From Temnothorax longispinosus (lineage: Eukaryota > Arthropoda > Insecta > Hymenoptera > Formicidae): a DNA stretch of 64,000 nucleotides. Below, in pieces: positions 34,480 through 46,666 of this stretch (its first letter is position 1; every line of letters begins with the position of its first letter). A program made the translations under genes and the position numbers. The notes beneath the pieces were generated by a model. That model saw only the letters and a list, made by a program, of their open reading frames with translations, did not search any database and was not told the origin of the DNA. The stretch is taken from NCBI RefSeq assembly GCF_030848805.1, contig NC_092364.1:12921650-12985649 (forward strand). Reading direction: 5' to 3'.

Positions 34480-36093
34480 ATATATAATATTATTTTAAAT
34501 ATATTTTAAATATAGAATATATTTAATTAATATTAACTATATAATATTAAATGTATGAATAATATATATTTTTAATATTATACGATATATTATATATATG
34601 AGAACAGTCATATAATATTACTGGAAAGATAAGGGTACCATTGTGATGTAATGTACACGTTTCTTTTCATATACTTTCATGGAAGAAAAGAAAATAAAAC
34701 AATTGGAAAGATAAGAGAGCTGTTATTTTTAAACTAGTTTCGCTTATCACACTTATTGTCCTATTAATAACCAAATCATTGGCGCGATAATTCATGTGTC
34801 GCACGCGCGTTTTGTTTTTGTTTGGACGATCCTGTAGAAACCGGCACCGAACTATAACGGCGAATAATTCCGCGCACTTCGCTTGCGTGGGCTCGCTAAT
34901 TTACGCGAGCAGACGACGCGAATTTATTAAAGCCGCGAATTTCTTTAAATTCTGAAGAAAACTTTCTTTCCGGTCCGGAAAACGCAGATATTTACGTTTC
35001 TATTCTCGCGCGTGTCTAGCCTTAATAAATAATGTATATCTCCAGGTTTACCCACAAATTGGCCTTATGCTCTCTTGATTTGTCTACAACGAATAGTTTC
35101 TGTTTTCACTCCTTCCTTCCCCTTTTCTTTCTCTCTTTCTGTTTAATCTCATCTGAAAGAAAATTCATAAACACATAAGTACTATTTTTACAATATGTAG
35201 ATAGATATTAATATTTACTTTTTTCATCCTAAGATTGACAGAATTATTATGTTTCAAGGATTAAAGGTAAGACATTATTTAAACAAATTTTCAGGTTGAC
35301 AAATTGGATATTTGAAGATAACTATTTGATTATAGATGCTCGTATATTTTTATTTAAGGAAGTGTTCGCTCAAAAGTAAGCAATTTTTGGGATGTTTTTT
35401 CTCGTAAAAAACCTACTTAATACCTTATTAATTGTCAAGGGAAAGGGGTAGACTTAACCTCAACTCGGAGTATTTTTGAAGTGTGCTGAAGTGATCTGTA
35501 GTATTATTTTAACCAAATATCTTTTTATTTGGAAATACTATACGCAAGAATTTTCGTGTCATTTCTTGCTTCTGACGTTACATTCCAACATGGCCGCGAC
35601 GAGTACCCAGGATCCTTAATCGGTCAATTATATGACCGAGATATGGCAACCATCGGGGACAAATATTTCGAAACGTTGCACCTTACGAGTTACGTTTAAA
35701 TAAATATTAGTTATTTTTATATGAAACTCGGTAGAAATAACAATAAAATAGTAAAAAATACATATGCAAAACTACAAGAGCTTTTAGGTTTTTTATTTAT
35801 AAATAAAACCTTAAAATTGTCTATTTTTCAAGCCCATTTTTGAGCGAATACCCCTCTCCCCTCTCCTCTTAAAAATAAATAACTAAATAATTATTAATAC
35901 AAACAAATTTTTACTAAAAATGTGTAAACCTATCCTACACTGAAATCCTAATAAACTTTCTGCTAGAGTGTTTGAGAAAAGATATACAAATACGGTTTTG
36001 AAAGGCCCAGGATGTACCTATTAATAGCTTCTCCGCGCGCGCGTTAATTGTTTCCATCACCGTAAAGATCATTGTGTATGTGTACACGCTCCA
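34480..36093. other. Non-coding, with a weak foldback at 35359-35853
   Basis: AT-rich sequence. GTTCGCTCAAAAGTAAGC near 35365 and its imperfect complement near 35830-35850 suggest an old inverted-repeat element of about 490 bp. No gene seen. Confidence 0.4.
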
Positions 36094-36593
36094 NNNNNNN
36101 NNNNNNNNNNNNNNNNNNNNNNNNNNNNNNNNNNNNNNNNNNNNNNNNNNNNNNNNNNNNNNNNNNNNNNNNNNNNNNNNNNNNNNNNNNNNNNNNNNNN
36201 NNNNNNNNNNNNNNNNNNNNNNNNNNNNNNNNNNNNNNNNNNNNNNNNNNNNNNNNNNNNNNNNNNNNNNNNNNNNNNNNNNNNNNNNNNNNNNNNNNNN
36301 NNNNNNNNNNNNNNNNNNNNNNNNNNNNNNNNNNNNNNNNNNNNNNNNNNNNNNNNNNNNNNNNNNNNNNNNNNNNNNNNNNNNNNNNNNNNNNNNNNNN
36401 NNNNNNNNNNNNNNNNNNNNNNNNNNNNNNNNNNNNNNNNNNNNNNNNNNNNNNNNNNNNNNNNNNNNNNNNNNNNNNNNNNNNNNNNNNNNNNNNNNNN
36501 NNNNNNNNNNNNNNNNNNNNNNNNNNNNNNNNNNNNNNNNNNNNNNNNNNNNNNNNNNNNNNNNNNNNNNNNNNNNNNNNNNNNNNNNNNNNN
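36094..36593. other. Assembly gap of 500 N
   Basis: Exactly 500 undetermined bases, a conventional scaffold gap size, so its true length is unknown. Confidence 1.
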
Positions 36594-37022
36594 AAATGCA
36601 TTCCGAATAATTTAGACTACTTGTAACACACAGAGTACTATTGAAATGCAAAGAAAGTAATAAAAATATTCTTTTACATGTTTTTAGACAAGAATGCTCT
36701 TCTAAAGTTAAATTACTATACATGTTACATGTTTGTATATGTGGCATATTATCCCATACTATGTGGTATATTACCCCTATGAGTAATATGCCACTTTGCA
36801 ACACTTTTGTATTTCTTTCTTTTTAATAGTAAACAATCGAAATATTTCATTAAAACCATATATAAATAACAGATAAAAGAAGGAAAAAGAAGACCAGTAT
36901 GCAAAGATACCTCAAAAAGAAAGAGAAATAGGAAAAAAATCATATTTTTCTTAAGTGTGGGTATATTCCCCCGAGTTACTCTATACATGGAATTTAGAAT
37001 TTTTTCAGTATTACTAAGCAAA
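36594..37022. other. Non-coding right flank of the gap
   Basis: AT-rich, with a small inverted repeat around GGCATATTA/TAATATGCC at 36741-36792. No gene seen. Confidence 0.4.
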
Positions 37023-37023
37023 G

Positions 37024-37729
37024 TAGGGCTGACCGGGGCAAAGTCGTCACTATTTTTTTGGTGCCGATTTTTAACAACAAAATAAATAATTTTAGTAAAA
37101 TGTGGTATACTGTTTTGTAAAGAGTAAACTTACAAAATTTATAAGGACATTTTTGGTCTACGTCGCTTTGTTCAACTGGTACAGAGTGAAAACGACAAAG
37201 GTGGAAAAATTGAAATATCAAAATTGCCAGGGCGGAGTCGTCACTCCAGTCTCGGACTGGATTTTAAATAAAAATTCGTAATTCCAATCATAAAAAATGA
37301 TAGGATAAATTTTATTAATTATTTTTTCATAGAAAAATGGAAACATTAATTAAAAACACGATGGCGGGAAATAATTACAAGAAAACCGCACACACTTATG
37401 TGCCCTACGCTCTCACGAAACGCACTGTTTCTTGTCAGCTCTATTCTGTCATCTCTGAGCACACGCAACACATATTATCCAAGTCCTCGCCGAAATCCGA
37501 CCACTGCTGCTTCTTAAAATTTTTGACGCGCAAAAAATTTTACTTTTGATCTCCAAAAACACGTTTGCCTTAATGAAAATCACAACATGTCAACATGGCA
37601 TATAATCTCACTAAACTCCGTTGGTCACATGGGGCACACGATAAGTAGTGTTTACAATATTATGACAAGTTCACACAACATACAGATTTCGAGATAATTG
37701 TAGTGACGACTCCGCCCCGGTCTCCCCTA
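37024..37729. mobile_element. Inverted-repeat element with GACCGGGGC ends
   Basis: The left end is TAGGGCTGACCGGGGCAAAG and the right end is a near complement ending CCGGTCTCCCCTA. The motif AGTCGTCACT recurs at the left end, near 37224 and at the right end. No coding domain. TA at the outer edge may be the target duplication. Confidence 0.7.
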
Positions 37730-38157
37730 ATATCTAAAAGACATGTCAAGAAATGAGATAACGACATTCTCTAATATTGATATATTTTTAATTAATATAT
37801 CGGTGTATTGGTACTATGTATTTCGATTCGTATCAATGGTATCAATACAAAATCGATATATACTCCTCCGCACATCCCTATTTTTTACCGTATAATGGAT
37901 ATTTCGAGAACGACTAGATATTATTAATCAGCTTGTGTATCTAGACTTCTCACTTAATTGTAATCTAAGAACTAAAAAATAGTTATTTTAAGTATCTATT
38001 TATATTAAATTGCTGTGTGACGATAAATTTGACGATGACTATTAGTCCAGTTATTTACTCGAGTATCTATAATATCTAAAACATTTTAATCGGTTTAATC
38101 GCCCTTTTTTTAGAATATCTTCATATTGTTCTCGAGATGAACCGTCTTATTCTTGAA
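37730..38157. other. Non-coding, with a possible hAT-type end
   Basis: At 37776-37881 the sequence ends in CTCCGCACATCCCTA, which read on the minus strand starts TAGGGATGTGCGG, a form common at hAT termini. No partner end was found. The remainder is AT-rich without features. Confidence 0.35.
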
Positions 38158-38160
38158 TTA

Positions 38161-38277
38161 GGGCCCAAATAGACGGGTGACTTTGTGGCGAGTCAGAGAA
38201 ACGCACAGATACAGATACAGATACAGGGTCAGTTAGTGGCGCCACAAAGTAACCCGTTTAGCCCGTTTGTTTAGCCC
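38161..38277. mobile_element. GGGCCCAAATAGACGGG palindromic MITE
   Basis: The arms share ACTTTGTGGCG/CGCCACAAAGT, and the ends are GGGCCC and TTAGCCC. TTA lies on both sides (38158-38160, 38278-38280). The loop has an (ACAGAT)n run. Confidence 0.8.
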
Positions 38278-38434
38278 TTAAACATCATTTACTTCTTCGT
38301 AAGGCTCTAAGCCTCAAATTAGTATCTCACGTACCCTAAAAACGACTGCGCCATGTAGACAGAACGTCTTTGCGTACGTAAGTGGAGGGGGAAAAACACC
38401 GGTGTGCATGAGCTCGAAATCGTATTACTGCTTA

Positions 38435-38578
38435 GGGCCGGTCTACAACCAGTCGTATGTCGGAGTCGGATGTCGGAACATAGCCGATGGTCCAATGAGA
38501 GAAACGAATTTTCCTCATTGGACCATCGGCTACGTTCCGACATCCGACTCCGACATACGACTGATTGTAAACCGACCC
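38435..38578. mobile_element. GGGCCGGTCTACAACCAG palindromic MITE
   Basis: The arms include TCGTATGTCGGAGTCGGATG and its complement. TTA is at 38432-38434 and 38579-38581. Both inner arms have a CCAAT box (GGTCCAATGAG, CTCATTGGACC). A half copy is at 40441-40501. Confidence 0.9.
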
Positions 38579-38581
38579 TTA

Positions 38582-39838
38582 GATCTTATTAGATCATCTT
38601 GAAGAGCCCTGCAAGGTGCAGAGTGTAGTGTCTCGCATTTAAAAGATTGAAAGATTCTTCATCAAGCAAAGAGGACTATTAGCCATGTCAGCAATAAAGG
38701 ACTGTTTTTCAAAAACGGAACTCTTTTGGAGAGGCCGCGTGTGATCGAAATCGTAAATCGGTATCAGCCGGTCTGCGTGATGCCCGAGAAAGACATTCTG
38801 CCGTGTTCTTCTCAGGGAAAAACCCAGGTTGAATACAAGCATTCGTTGGTAAATACCCAGGCAAAAAGCCCAAGGTCACTGATCGAAGATTATGTTCTGG
38901 CGCCCAAGCGATTAAGATAAGAGCATAATCAGGATAGCCTTCTAGAACGAGGGCTAGATGTCGGTGAAGTGGGTGTGATCAGAAGCTGATCAGCAGATCC
39001 TTGAACTTCGAGAGTGCGCTAGTTCCACCTCTATGAGAAATTCCTGAGAAAGAAATAGCGTAATCATCTTTATATAAATGCGCCAATGAACAATCAGCGG
39101 ATTAGCTAAAAAGCCTATCACCGAGATCAAATCAGGGATATTCCTTTCGAGCAGTTGCCAGCGATGAGCTACTCAACACCATTGGTACAGTGGGAAGAGC
39201 ATGATTTGTCGGTTGAGGGAGACCGACAGATCTCTGTCGAAGAAAAATAATAATCTTTCTCGACAGACAAAACACAGGTCTGGTAGCCAAGTCGTCGTAA
39301 GAGAGAGTGAAAGCAGGGATGTCAAGTGCGTCTATGTCGCTGCCTGATCAGCGGCTTCTCCCAGGAAGCCTAAAAAACTGTTTCAAAGGTAAAAGTGATC
39401 TAATAGCTCGCTCCACAATGCCAGGAGAATGTCTTATTTGCGTTGCTGCATCCATAATTCTGTTCACAAGTTCATCCTATTGCGAGATTGTTCTGTATAA
39501 CCTACTGACCTTCATATGCCCCCAAAGAAAGTAGACCTAAGGATTTGAAATGTTTCAAATATTCATATTAACTTTCAATAGTTGTGGTTCTGTTAGGAAC
39601 ATTTACGGAGAGATGTTTAATGGTTATAAACAATTTCAACGCTAAATGACTTCAATAACACACCCGGACCTCGAGTCATAGGGACTCATAGGACACCTGT
39701 AGAATATGCATATAATATTATAATATACATATATGTATATAATTTAGGTTCATATATAATACATTTTATTTAAGAATTGTAAGTTTAAAATTATCATGTT
39801 AAAATTAAACTTTTTATTCTGTAATCTTGTTTTAAACA
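38582..39838. other. Unrecognised, partly coding-like sequence
   Basis: Base composition is less AT-rich than its surroundings, and there are short open frames (38726-38920, 39307-39534 +). None has a domain I recognise or a matching splice structure. It may be an old retroelement or duplicated gene fragment. Confidence 0.3.
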
Positions 39839-39839
39839 T

Positions 39840-40003
39840 TTTAAAAAAGTAACTGAAAAAGTAACTAATAGTTACTTTTTAAGTAACTGTAACTGTAACG
39901 AGTTACTTTTGAGAATCAGTAACTAGTAACTGTAACTAATTACTTTTTGACGCGGTAACGATAACTGTAAATAGTATTTTTAAAAAGTAACTTCCCAACC
40001 CTG
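39840..40003 (-). repeat. hAT terminal fragment with AGTAAC repeats
   Basis: The right end reads AAGTAACTTCCCAACCCTG, i.e. CAGGGTTGGGAAGTTACTT on the minus strand. Inside are many AGTAAC/GTTACT motifs. This end type with subterminal GTTACT repeats is familiar from hAT transposons. Only one end is present. Confidence 0.55.
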
Positions 40004-40118
40004 GTAAAGAGGCCGACGAGGACTAGCCCGACCAAACAAAACCAATTAAAACGGAGACAAGTGATGCCGTCTCCTGGGCGGAGAACGAAATCGTTAACGA
40101 CAGAGAGACATTGTATAA

Positions 40119-40274
40119 TGCCCGTTCTAGACTGGAGGATGAGCCGACTCTCGGCTCATCCGCCTTCTATAGTGTACGTGACATAAACTATACATAAACT
40201 ATAGATTTTTACCCGTCTACACCACTCACTCGGATGAGCCGAGAGTCGGCTCATCCTCCAGTCTAGAACGGGCA
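40119..40274. mobile_element. TGCCCGTTCTAGACTGGAG palindromic MITE
   Basis: Perfect arms from TGCCCGTTCTAGACTGGAGG to beyond GAGCCGACTCTCGGCTCATC, with TAA at 40116-40118 and 40275-40277. The loop contains GTACGTGACATAAACTATA, also found in the loop of the unrelated palindrome at 53348. Confidence 0.85.
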
Positions 40275-40440
40275 TAAGAGACATTGTATAAGAGACAGTT
40301 AACTCATGACAAATCGCACGAAGATCAAAATTTATAATCGGTAGAACGTGTGAACAGATCGTGAAAGATCCTCCCAAATTGGAAACAATTTTGCTCAACG
40401 AAAAAAGTAATTCATCGAAAGTAAAAAAGAAATTCTCTCA

Positions 40441-40501
40441 GTGGACCATCGGCTGCGTTCCGACATCCGACTTCGACATATGACTGATTGTAGAACCGGC
40501 C
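40441..40501. repeat. Half copy of the 38435 MITE
   Basis: It matches the right arm of the 38435-38578 element (GTGGACCATCGGCTGCGTTC through ACCGGCC) and is followed by TAA. The left arm is missing. Confidence 0.8.
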
Positions 40502-40705
40502 TAATGTCACTGAACCAATCAAGGATCACGAATCCGAGATTAATATCACTGAACTAATTGAAGATCACAAATCCTTCGTATTTTTCGATTTGACGTCCAG
40601 TTTTGAAAAGTTGAATAAGTTGCGTAATTCTTCAGACGCGATTGCACTTTTTACGTTAATAGATAAAAGTAATATAGAAAAATCTCTCTTTACTATATAT
40701 ACTTT

Positions 40706-40924
40706 ATGCCCTTGGTAGAATTCTTGTTGCCAAGGGAGATTGATCTGTCTGACGAATTTTGGAATAGAGAAGATATAGTGTATCCGAAAGATATAGAAGA
40801 CCCCTGCGATGAAGCGAGAAGAACGAAAGTCTACGAATTTTAGGCTGGCATTTTAGAAAATGACTATTCAGAAATGATTGATGAGGTAAGAAGTTTGCTT
40901 GCAAGATCTGGAGCTTTGTATTAA
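40706..40924 (+). pseudogene. Coding-like acidic fragment with an in-frame TAG
   Basis: From ATG 40706 the frame reads MPLVEFLLPREIDLSDEFWN, continues REDIVYPKDIEDPCDEARR, hits TAG at 40841, then resumes AGILENDYSEMIDEVRSLLA to TAA 40922. Composition (charged, few rare residues) looks protein-coding on both sides of the stop. The surrounding 40290-41190 also has coding-like pieces in shifted frames. I do not recognise the family; an old retroelement or host pseudogene is possible. Confidence 0.4.
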
Positions 40925-41409
40925 ACAATCATCGATGGACATCAAACAAAAGTCACATACACAATCGACCGAATCCAATGTCGAAATTTCACGTACGATC
41001 GATGTTCTTGATAAATTTTTAAAGCTTGTGCTTAAACTAGCTTCTGCTAAGCTACATTTTTTTATTTTTCCATTTATTTACAAATTAGTTTCTTTAAAAA
41101 ATGCAAAAAAGTTGCCAAGTGCGCGCGCCAGTACAAAAAACAAAAAACTGTGCTACAAAATTGTTGTAACATATCCAATCAAAAATATATAAAATAATTG
41201 TGCATTGCAACATGAATGGTGTAGATTTCCATAAGAAGAATGTAGATGAATAATAAGTGTTGTTCGACATTTCATAATTTTAAAAATACCCCTCTCCCGC
41301 ACACGTTCTCTCACTTTCGCTTCTTTGTTCACGCTTCCTCGCTCTCGCTCCTTCACTCTGGCTCGAATATCTTTTCTTTTTCTATGAAACGCTACATAGT
41401 CTAAGTTAT

Positions 41410-41495
41410 CTAGGGGCATTCCGTTTCACCGAATGTTAAACAAGGATAAATGATGCATTATGCGCATCATGCGTGAAACACGGAATGCACCCCTA
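41410..41495. mobile_element. Short palindromic MITE (CTAGGGGCATTCCG)
   Basis: The ends are CTAGGGGCATTCCGTTTCAC and its near complement, with a loop around ATGATGCATTATGCGCATCAT. 86 bp. Confidence 0.75.
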
Positions 41496-41499
41496 GTAT

Positions 41500-42044
41500 G
41501 ATGAAAAGAAATGTGAACTATTGCTTTATTTCTTTATTTTCCTAACCTGATTTATCGGCTTGATATCCCTGTTGAGTCGATAGTCTGATAATCTAAACGC
41601 CTCCTAACTCAACGGTTCGTGTAGTGTAAAGATACAGGTCAGAGGTTTCGTCGTTCGTGCGCGCTAGCACAGGCACTTGACGCGAGACACTAGCGTGTCT
41701 CTTGATTCTAAACGAAATTAAAGACGCCCTTTTTATTGTTTTATATAATTAATACAATATCTCTTGTGCAAGTAAAATTGTATAATTATTTTAATGAAAT
41801 AAAAATTATTCTAAATTTTTGATACGTTCAAAAAATCATGTGTTTCCACTATTTCACGAAGTGACTTAGTTGTAGTTAAAGAAATGATAACATATGTTAG
41901 ATAAAAGGCCAACTTGACTTTTAATTGGAATCCCAGTTTTAATTGGAGCCGCTTTTTGCAATTAGCCAATTAACTCTGTTCACATTATCTTTGTCAGATG
42001 AGAAGTTTAAACTTCAAAACATATTAATCGTAATACATAAATAA
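41500..42044. other. Non-coding, no feature recognised
   Basis: AT-rich sequence between the MITE and the Helitron. Confidence 0.45.
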
Positions 42045-42927
42045 CTAGCTGGTTACCCGGGGCTTCGCCCCGGCGTCTTTTTTTTTAAACAACTTTATTT
42101 GTGTTATTACATTTGTGTTCTAGTTAGTCTTATCCACCAATATATGATTCATAAACACATATTTTCAATAACTTTCCACATCACCCATGAGGTACTATAT
42201 ATTATTAACGCGTTTTTTTTTAGTGATATCCCCAGTATTTTAAATTCTTTAAAAGAGTCGTACTTAGTAACTTTTCCTGTTCAGATTTTCCTAATCAACT
42301 AAATTTTAAAGAATTATATATGAAATAGAGGTAGAAAAAACTGAAGAATATAATAGAATTATAAATAGTCCGATATCTCAAAATTGGCGGAAGTTGGAGC
42401 AACCACGGACATTTATCAAAAAATTCAAAAATTTATAAAGAAAGAACTCTTTTACCGATTCTCGCTAAATTCAATAACAACCTTTCTTAAATGATACTCT
42501 ATTCATCAAATAACTTATACATTTTTTAGGCAGAAATCGGTACTTCCTTCAACGATTCTCGCCAAATTCAAAACAACCATCTCTTAAAGATGACATGTAT
42601 AACTTATACACTTTTTAGGCAAAAATCGGCAACCCTTTCACCGATTTTTGCCAAATTCAATACCAACCTACCTTTAATGATACTTCATCCATAAAAAAAG
42701 AATTTAGCTTGATGTCTCAAAATTTGCGGAAATTAGAACAATCACGTAGATTTTTTTACAGTTATCGGTGACCCCTTTATTATTAGCAATTTTTTGAATT
42801 CTATTATATTCCTCAGTTTTTTCCACCCTTATTTTATATATAATGCTTTAAGATTTGGTTAATTAGTTTTTAAGTTAATAACGTGCAAACATGCACCACC
42901 CGTAAGAATTTTATTTATTAGTATAGA
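42045..42927 (-). mobile_element. Non-autonomous Helitron, copy 2
   Basis: On the minus strand it begins TCTATACTAATAAATAAAAT after A and ends with the hairpin CCGGGGCGAAGCCCCGG plus GTAACCAGCTAG before T. The 5' segment TTACGGGTGGTG matches copy 1. The 883-bp body has a few diverged repeats and no helicase frame. Confidence 0.85.
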
Positions 42928-42944
42928 TATAATACTTAAATTCT

Positions 42945-43140
42945 TCGTCAGAAGTCGAGTGATTCAGTCGGCTATCAATATCTTCCATGAAGTCATTTAT
43001 TAGCAAAACGTATATTTAAAGAAATCGTAATATATAATATAACACTCGATCCTTCGCCAGAAGTTCAGAAGTCGAGTGATTGAGTCGGCTATCAATATCT
43101 TCCATGAAACCATTTATTAGCAAAGTGTACATTTATCGAA
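42945..43140. repeat. Tandem duplication of about 90 bp
   Basis: The block GAAGTCGAGTGATT(C/G)AGTCGGC through TTTATTAGCAAA occurs at about 42952-43018 and again at about 43069-43128, with a few substitutions. Confidence 0.85.
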
Positions 43141-44687
43141 ATCTGACATTTATTGAGTTATATGCAACATATATGATAAAACAGCGCGTAAAATTATCGT
43201 AATATATATAGTATATAAGTAATTTAACTTGTTACAATGTATCTTTTATAATTTAATTTAATACACTGATTGCGACGTATCGGTTTTTGCAACACAATGT
43301 ACGAAGATATCTGACGTAAATGTGAATATAAATTTAAAATTTAATTTTCCGTTAACGCAAAATCCCACATTTTTATAGCCCCTCAATATCACTGTGATTA
43401 TAACCTCTAATTATCACGTAATAAATTAGTTACAGTAATTGATGGTAACCATTCCGAAATGAACAGTAATACTGTTTTGTTACATTTGTCAAAATTCCTG
43501 CCACGTTCGGTGCTTTATGTAACGGCGATTTTCTTAGCACGTGTGTCGTTTATAACGGCGATGCTTTCGTGCTCTCGAATCAGGGATGCACCGTAGGATA
43601 TCTCACGTTTCCTTTATTGCGCATCGTCGGTCATTCTCGCCTTCATCGACTCTCTTGTGAACGTAAAAATGGCCTTATATTTTTCAGGACTATCCGATGT
43701 GTGTTTTTTCTTTTTTCTTGGTCGTGGTGCGCACCACAGATCACCGCGAATTCCGTAGTCAATCTGCTTCCCTCGACATTGTTTCCCATAAAGTTTCCAA
43801 TATCTCATATCGTATTCCGATATTACTTTTAAATACGTTACGCACTCATTCTTTTATTACTATTATTTTCGGTTACGTTATGAAATTAAAAGATAGTTTA
43901 GAACACAACGATTGTACGTACGATTCTTGCTACAAAATATTCGGGGCATACATTTTTATAGTAAAAAAAATATATATATATTCAATATTAAAAAAAATAT
44001 ATAATTATATACATATATATATATTTTTTTAATACGGCATCAATTAGTAAGGTATGAAAAAACAACAATGGTATTAAGATAGTTAGCTCTATATTTCCCA
44101 ATTTTTTGTATGATGATGACGTAGGATAATTTTACATTAGGATTATTTTATTACAAGATTATTTTATTACAGTCACACAATTTGATGTGCAATATTGCTA
44201 TCAAAAGTATTGTTATGTTAAACGACGGCAGAGGCAACGATCACATTATTGTATCACTTTTATTATTTACTACAGTCTATTGCTAAACAATTGCTCACTG
44301 CTTAATGCTAAAGAATTTTTCATTTTTATCTATATCTCACTTTGCAGTCTTCTATTGAGTTGTATACGTGCAAGTCTGTCAACATATTTTTACAAACGTC
44401 AATCTTTGCGAAATATATGCTTTTTTTATGTATGCGCTTTTCTTTTATATATATGCGCGCTTTTTCTTATATATCTAATTCTTGTACTAAATTTTGTATT
44501 GTTTACGTTATTTTTTTTTATTCCTTTTGACTCACCCACATTAATAGATTTGTCAATGGAGTACTAGTTAATAAAAGTAAAAAATTATGAAATTCAATAA
44601 GTATATTTTTTATAATATCGTCAAGCTTTAGACACTGTTATAATAGCCGTTTAAATGCGTCAATTAATTCACACAACACAGTGTGCG
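43141..44687. other. Non-coding, AT-rich
   Basis: Contains poly-A and (AT) runs near 43970-44030 and short plus-strand frames rich in Phe/Ile/Tyr typical of AT-rich DNA. No gene supported. Confidence 0.45.
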
Positions 44688-46666
44688 TTACAAATTATGC
44701 TGATTTCGTTCGAGTTCCTTTGAAGGCAACATCGTAGGAAATTCGTATGTTCCTTTCGGAAAGCCGTTTATCATGAAGGGATAAAGCTTGTGGATCTCGC
44801 TCTTCTTATCGGTGAGATCTTCGTCGGTGCACCAAGGTAGAACAAATGGCAATCTGCAAAATGGAACAAACATCTTTTTACCAATGCAATATAGTCTTTT
44901 TTTTGCGCCTTCTCGTAAACGCCACGTAAGTTGATTACATCACTGCATTAATTTTTTGCGTTATTATTAAAATACACAAAACGTAATTATTTATAAAAAT
45001 AGCTATTCTTATATAAAAACTCATTCGCTGCATTTTTACCTTGGCGGTGCGCAAGTTTGTATCTCATATATTATAGTTTTTACGAATGGTTGACTTTGAA
45101 ACTTTTTCGTTCCTGGGACACGCATCGATGGGCGTGACGTAAAATACATTTTATTATTCTCCAATAACTTGCGCTTTTTATTTACTGACAGTTTTTGCTT
45201 TGGATCCCAGAGATTTTCTGTGGATTTAGAACTGAAATCAAAATTTTCTGGATTTAAATACATCATATTTCCAAAAAGTGTGTAATTCCTTCTAACGATA
45301 AAGTTTTAATAAATTTGCAATAAAGTTTCTTTTAATGAGAAATAAATTAGAGATCATTATTTGTCATTAATTTTTTACTTTAATAATTACTTTAATAATT
45401 TAGAAAATAATGAGCATAGAGCCGCAACATGGTGTTAGCGTTGATAATTTGGTATTTGTGTTAAAATGAACTACAAACGTTTTGGTCTGTTACAAGACCA
45501 CATTCTCAGTATACAAAAAATAGTCAAACGTATAAATAAAAAATAATTAAGACCACCCAAGTAACACATCACAGTCGAAATGACATCATTTTGACGTCAT
45601 GTTGACCTAATATTACGTCATTTTTTGGCCAATATGATGTCAAAATTATGTCATTTTGACTGCGACATGTTACTTAGAGGCCTATTCTGTAAACGGTTAA
45701 CGACATCATTACGTGCTTTGCACAGATATAATATACCACAAAAATGCTGCGCAAAGCACGTAACGATATCGTCAACGTTTACAGAATAGGGGCCTATGAC
45801 AGATGATTCTCAGATTTTTTTTGTATAACACACCAAAGGCTTATTCTACAACATGACTCACAGTAAAATAAGCACAGGTCATTATTGTCAACTTTACAAC
45901 ACAGCGGTTTTACCAATTTGCGTGATTTCGAATTATTTACCTGTAACCATGCGTAATATGTCTTAATTATTTTAACCGTTTGACTATTTTTTATACTGAG
46001 GATGGTCTTGTAACAGATCGAAATGTTTGTAATTTATTTTAACACAAATACAAAATTATCAACGCTAACACCATGTTGCGGCTCTATGCTTATTATTTTC
46101 TCAATTGATTCGTTAATCGTCTGCCTTTAATACTTATACTTTAATAATCTTTTGATATACAATATTAAACAATTTTAATGTTTTTGCTTAAAACACAAAC
46201 ATAAGATTTCATACTCTTTCTTCAAACTTAATTTAAAAAAATATAATTGATGGTAATACTTCTTTTGATAAAAGTTTTACAGCAAGAACGAAAGAAAAGT
46301 AAAATTCATCGATGCACTTACAAAATTGAAAAGTATGAACGGTAATATCATGCATGATAATTCTCTATTATATTCTGTGACTTACCCAAATCTACATAAA
46401 TCTAAATTCGATGGTATATAAACACACGAATACGATGTAACTGCAGATGCGGTTGCGTCGTTTATGAGATTCATTATATTATTTTTCGCAGGCTCTACGT
46501 CTGAGCCGGTAGTCGGATACGCGTTTCCCACGGCGATGCATGATTTCAACGTAAAGAGAAATAAAAACGATTCCAATGCGCCCCACATGATTGTTGGAAG
46601 TCCTTTAGGCACGCAAATGCACGTTGCAATAAAACTGAAAAATAACATACACAAATATTCTACCAT
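44688..46666 (-). CDS. Unrecognised three-exon gene, predicted secreted protein
   Basis: The exons are 46386-46666, 45040-45231 and 44688-44853, with GT donors (GTAAGT and GTAAAA) and AG acceptors (TTTCAG, TTGCAG). The phases fit exactly (2, 2), giving 212 residues plus TAA. The N-terminus is hydrophobic twice: MVEYLCMLFFSFIATCIC, then from Met27 MWGALESFLFLFTLKSCIAV, which looks like the better signal peptide (start codon at 46586-46588). The rest has no further membrane segment. Four Cys remain (SYSC, LDLC, TCAPP, PWC), suggesting two disulfides. A Lys-rich middle and a C-terminal FPKGTYEFPTMLPSKE segment follow. I do not recognise the family, and no function is assigned. Intron 1 contains a foldback transposon. 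Confidence 0.65.
45556..45676. repeat. Palindrome of AATGACATCATTTTGACGTC type
   Basis: Inverted arms AAGTAACACATCACAGTC and GACTGCGACATGTTACTT, with repeated ATGTCA/TGACGTCA motifs between them. Confidence 0.7.
45679..45794. mobile_element. GGCCTATTCTGTAAACG palindromic MITE
   Basis: The arms are GGCCTATTCTGTAAACGGTT and a near complement ending CAGAATAGGGGCC, and they share ACGTGCTTTGC/GCAAAGCACGT. Confidence 0.85.

Larger units (their letters stand above)
45413..46092. mobile_element. Foldback element in intron 1 of the secreted-protein gene
   Basis: The ends AGCATAGAGCCGCAACATGG and its complement, with arms of about 140 bp, run through GTGTTAGCGTTGATAATTT. The centre holds two further palindromic MITEs (45556-45676 and 45679-45794). 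It lies fully inside the intron 45232-46385. Confidence 0.8.

Noticed and set aside
35935..36804. Long open frames across the gap
   Set aside because: They run through the 500 N bases; the flanking pieces have no domain.
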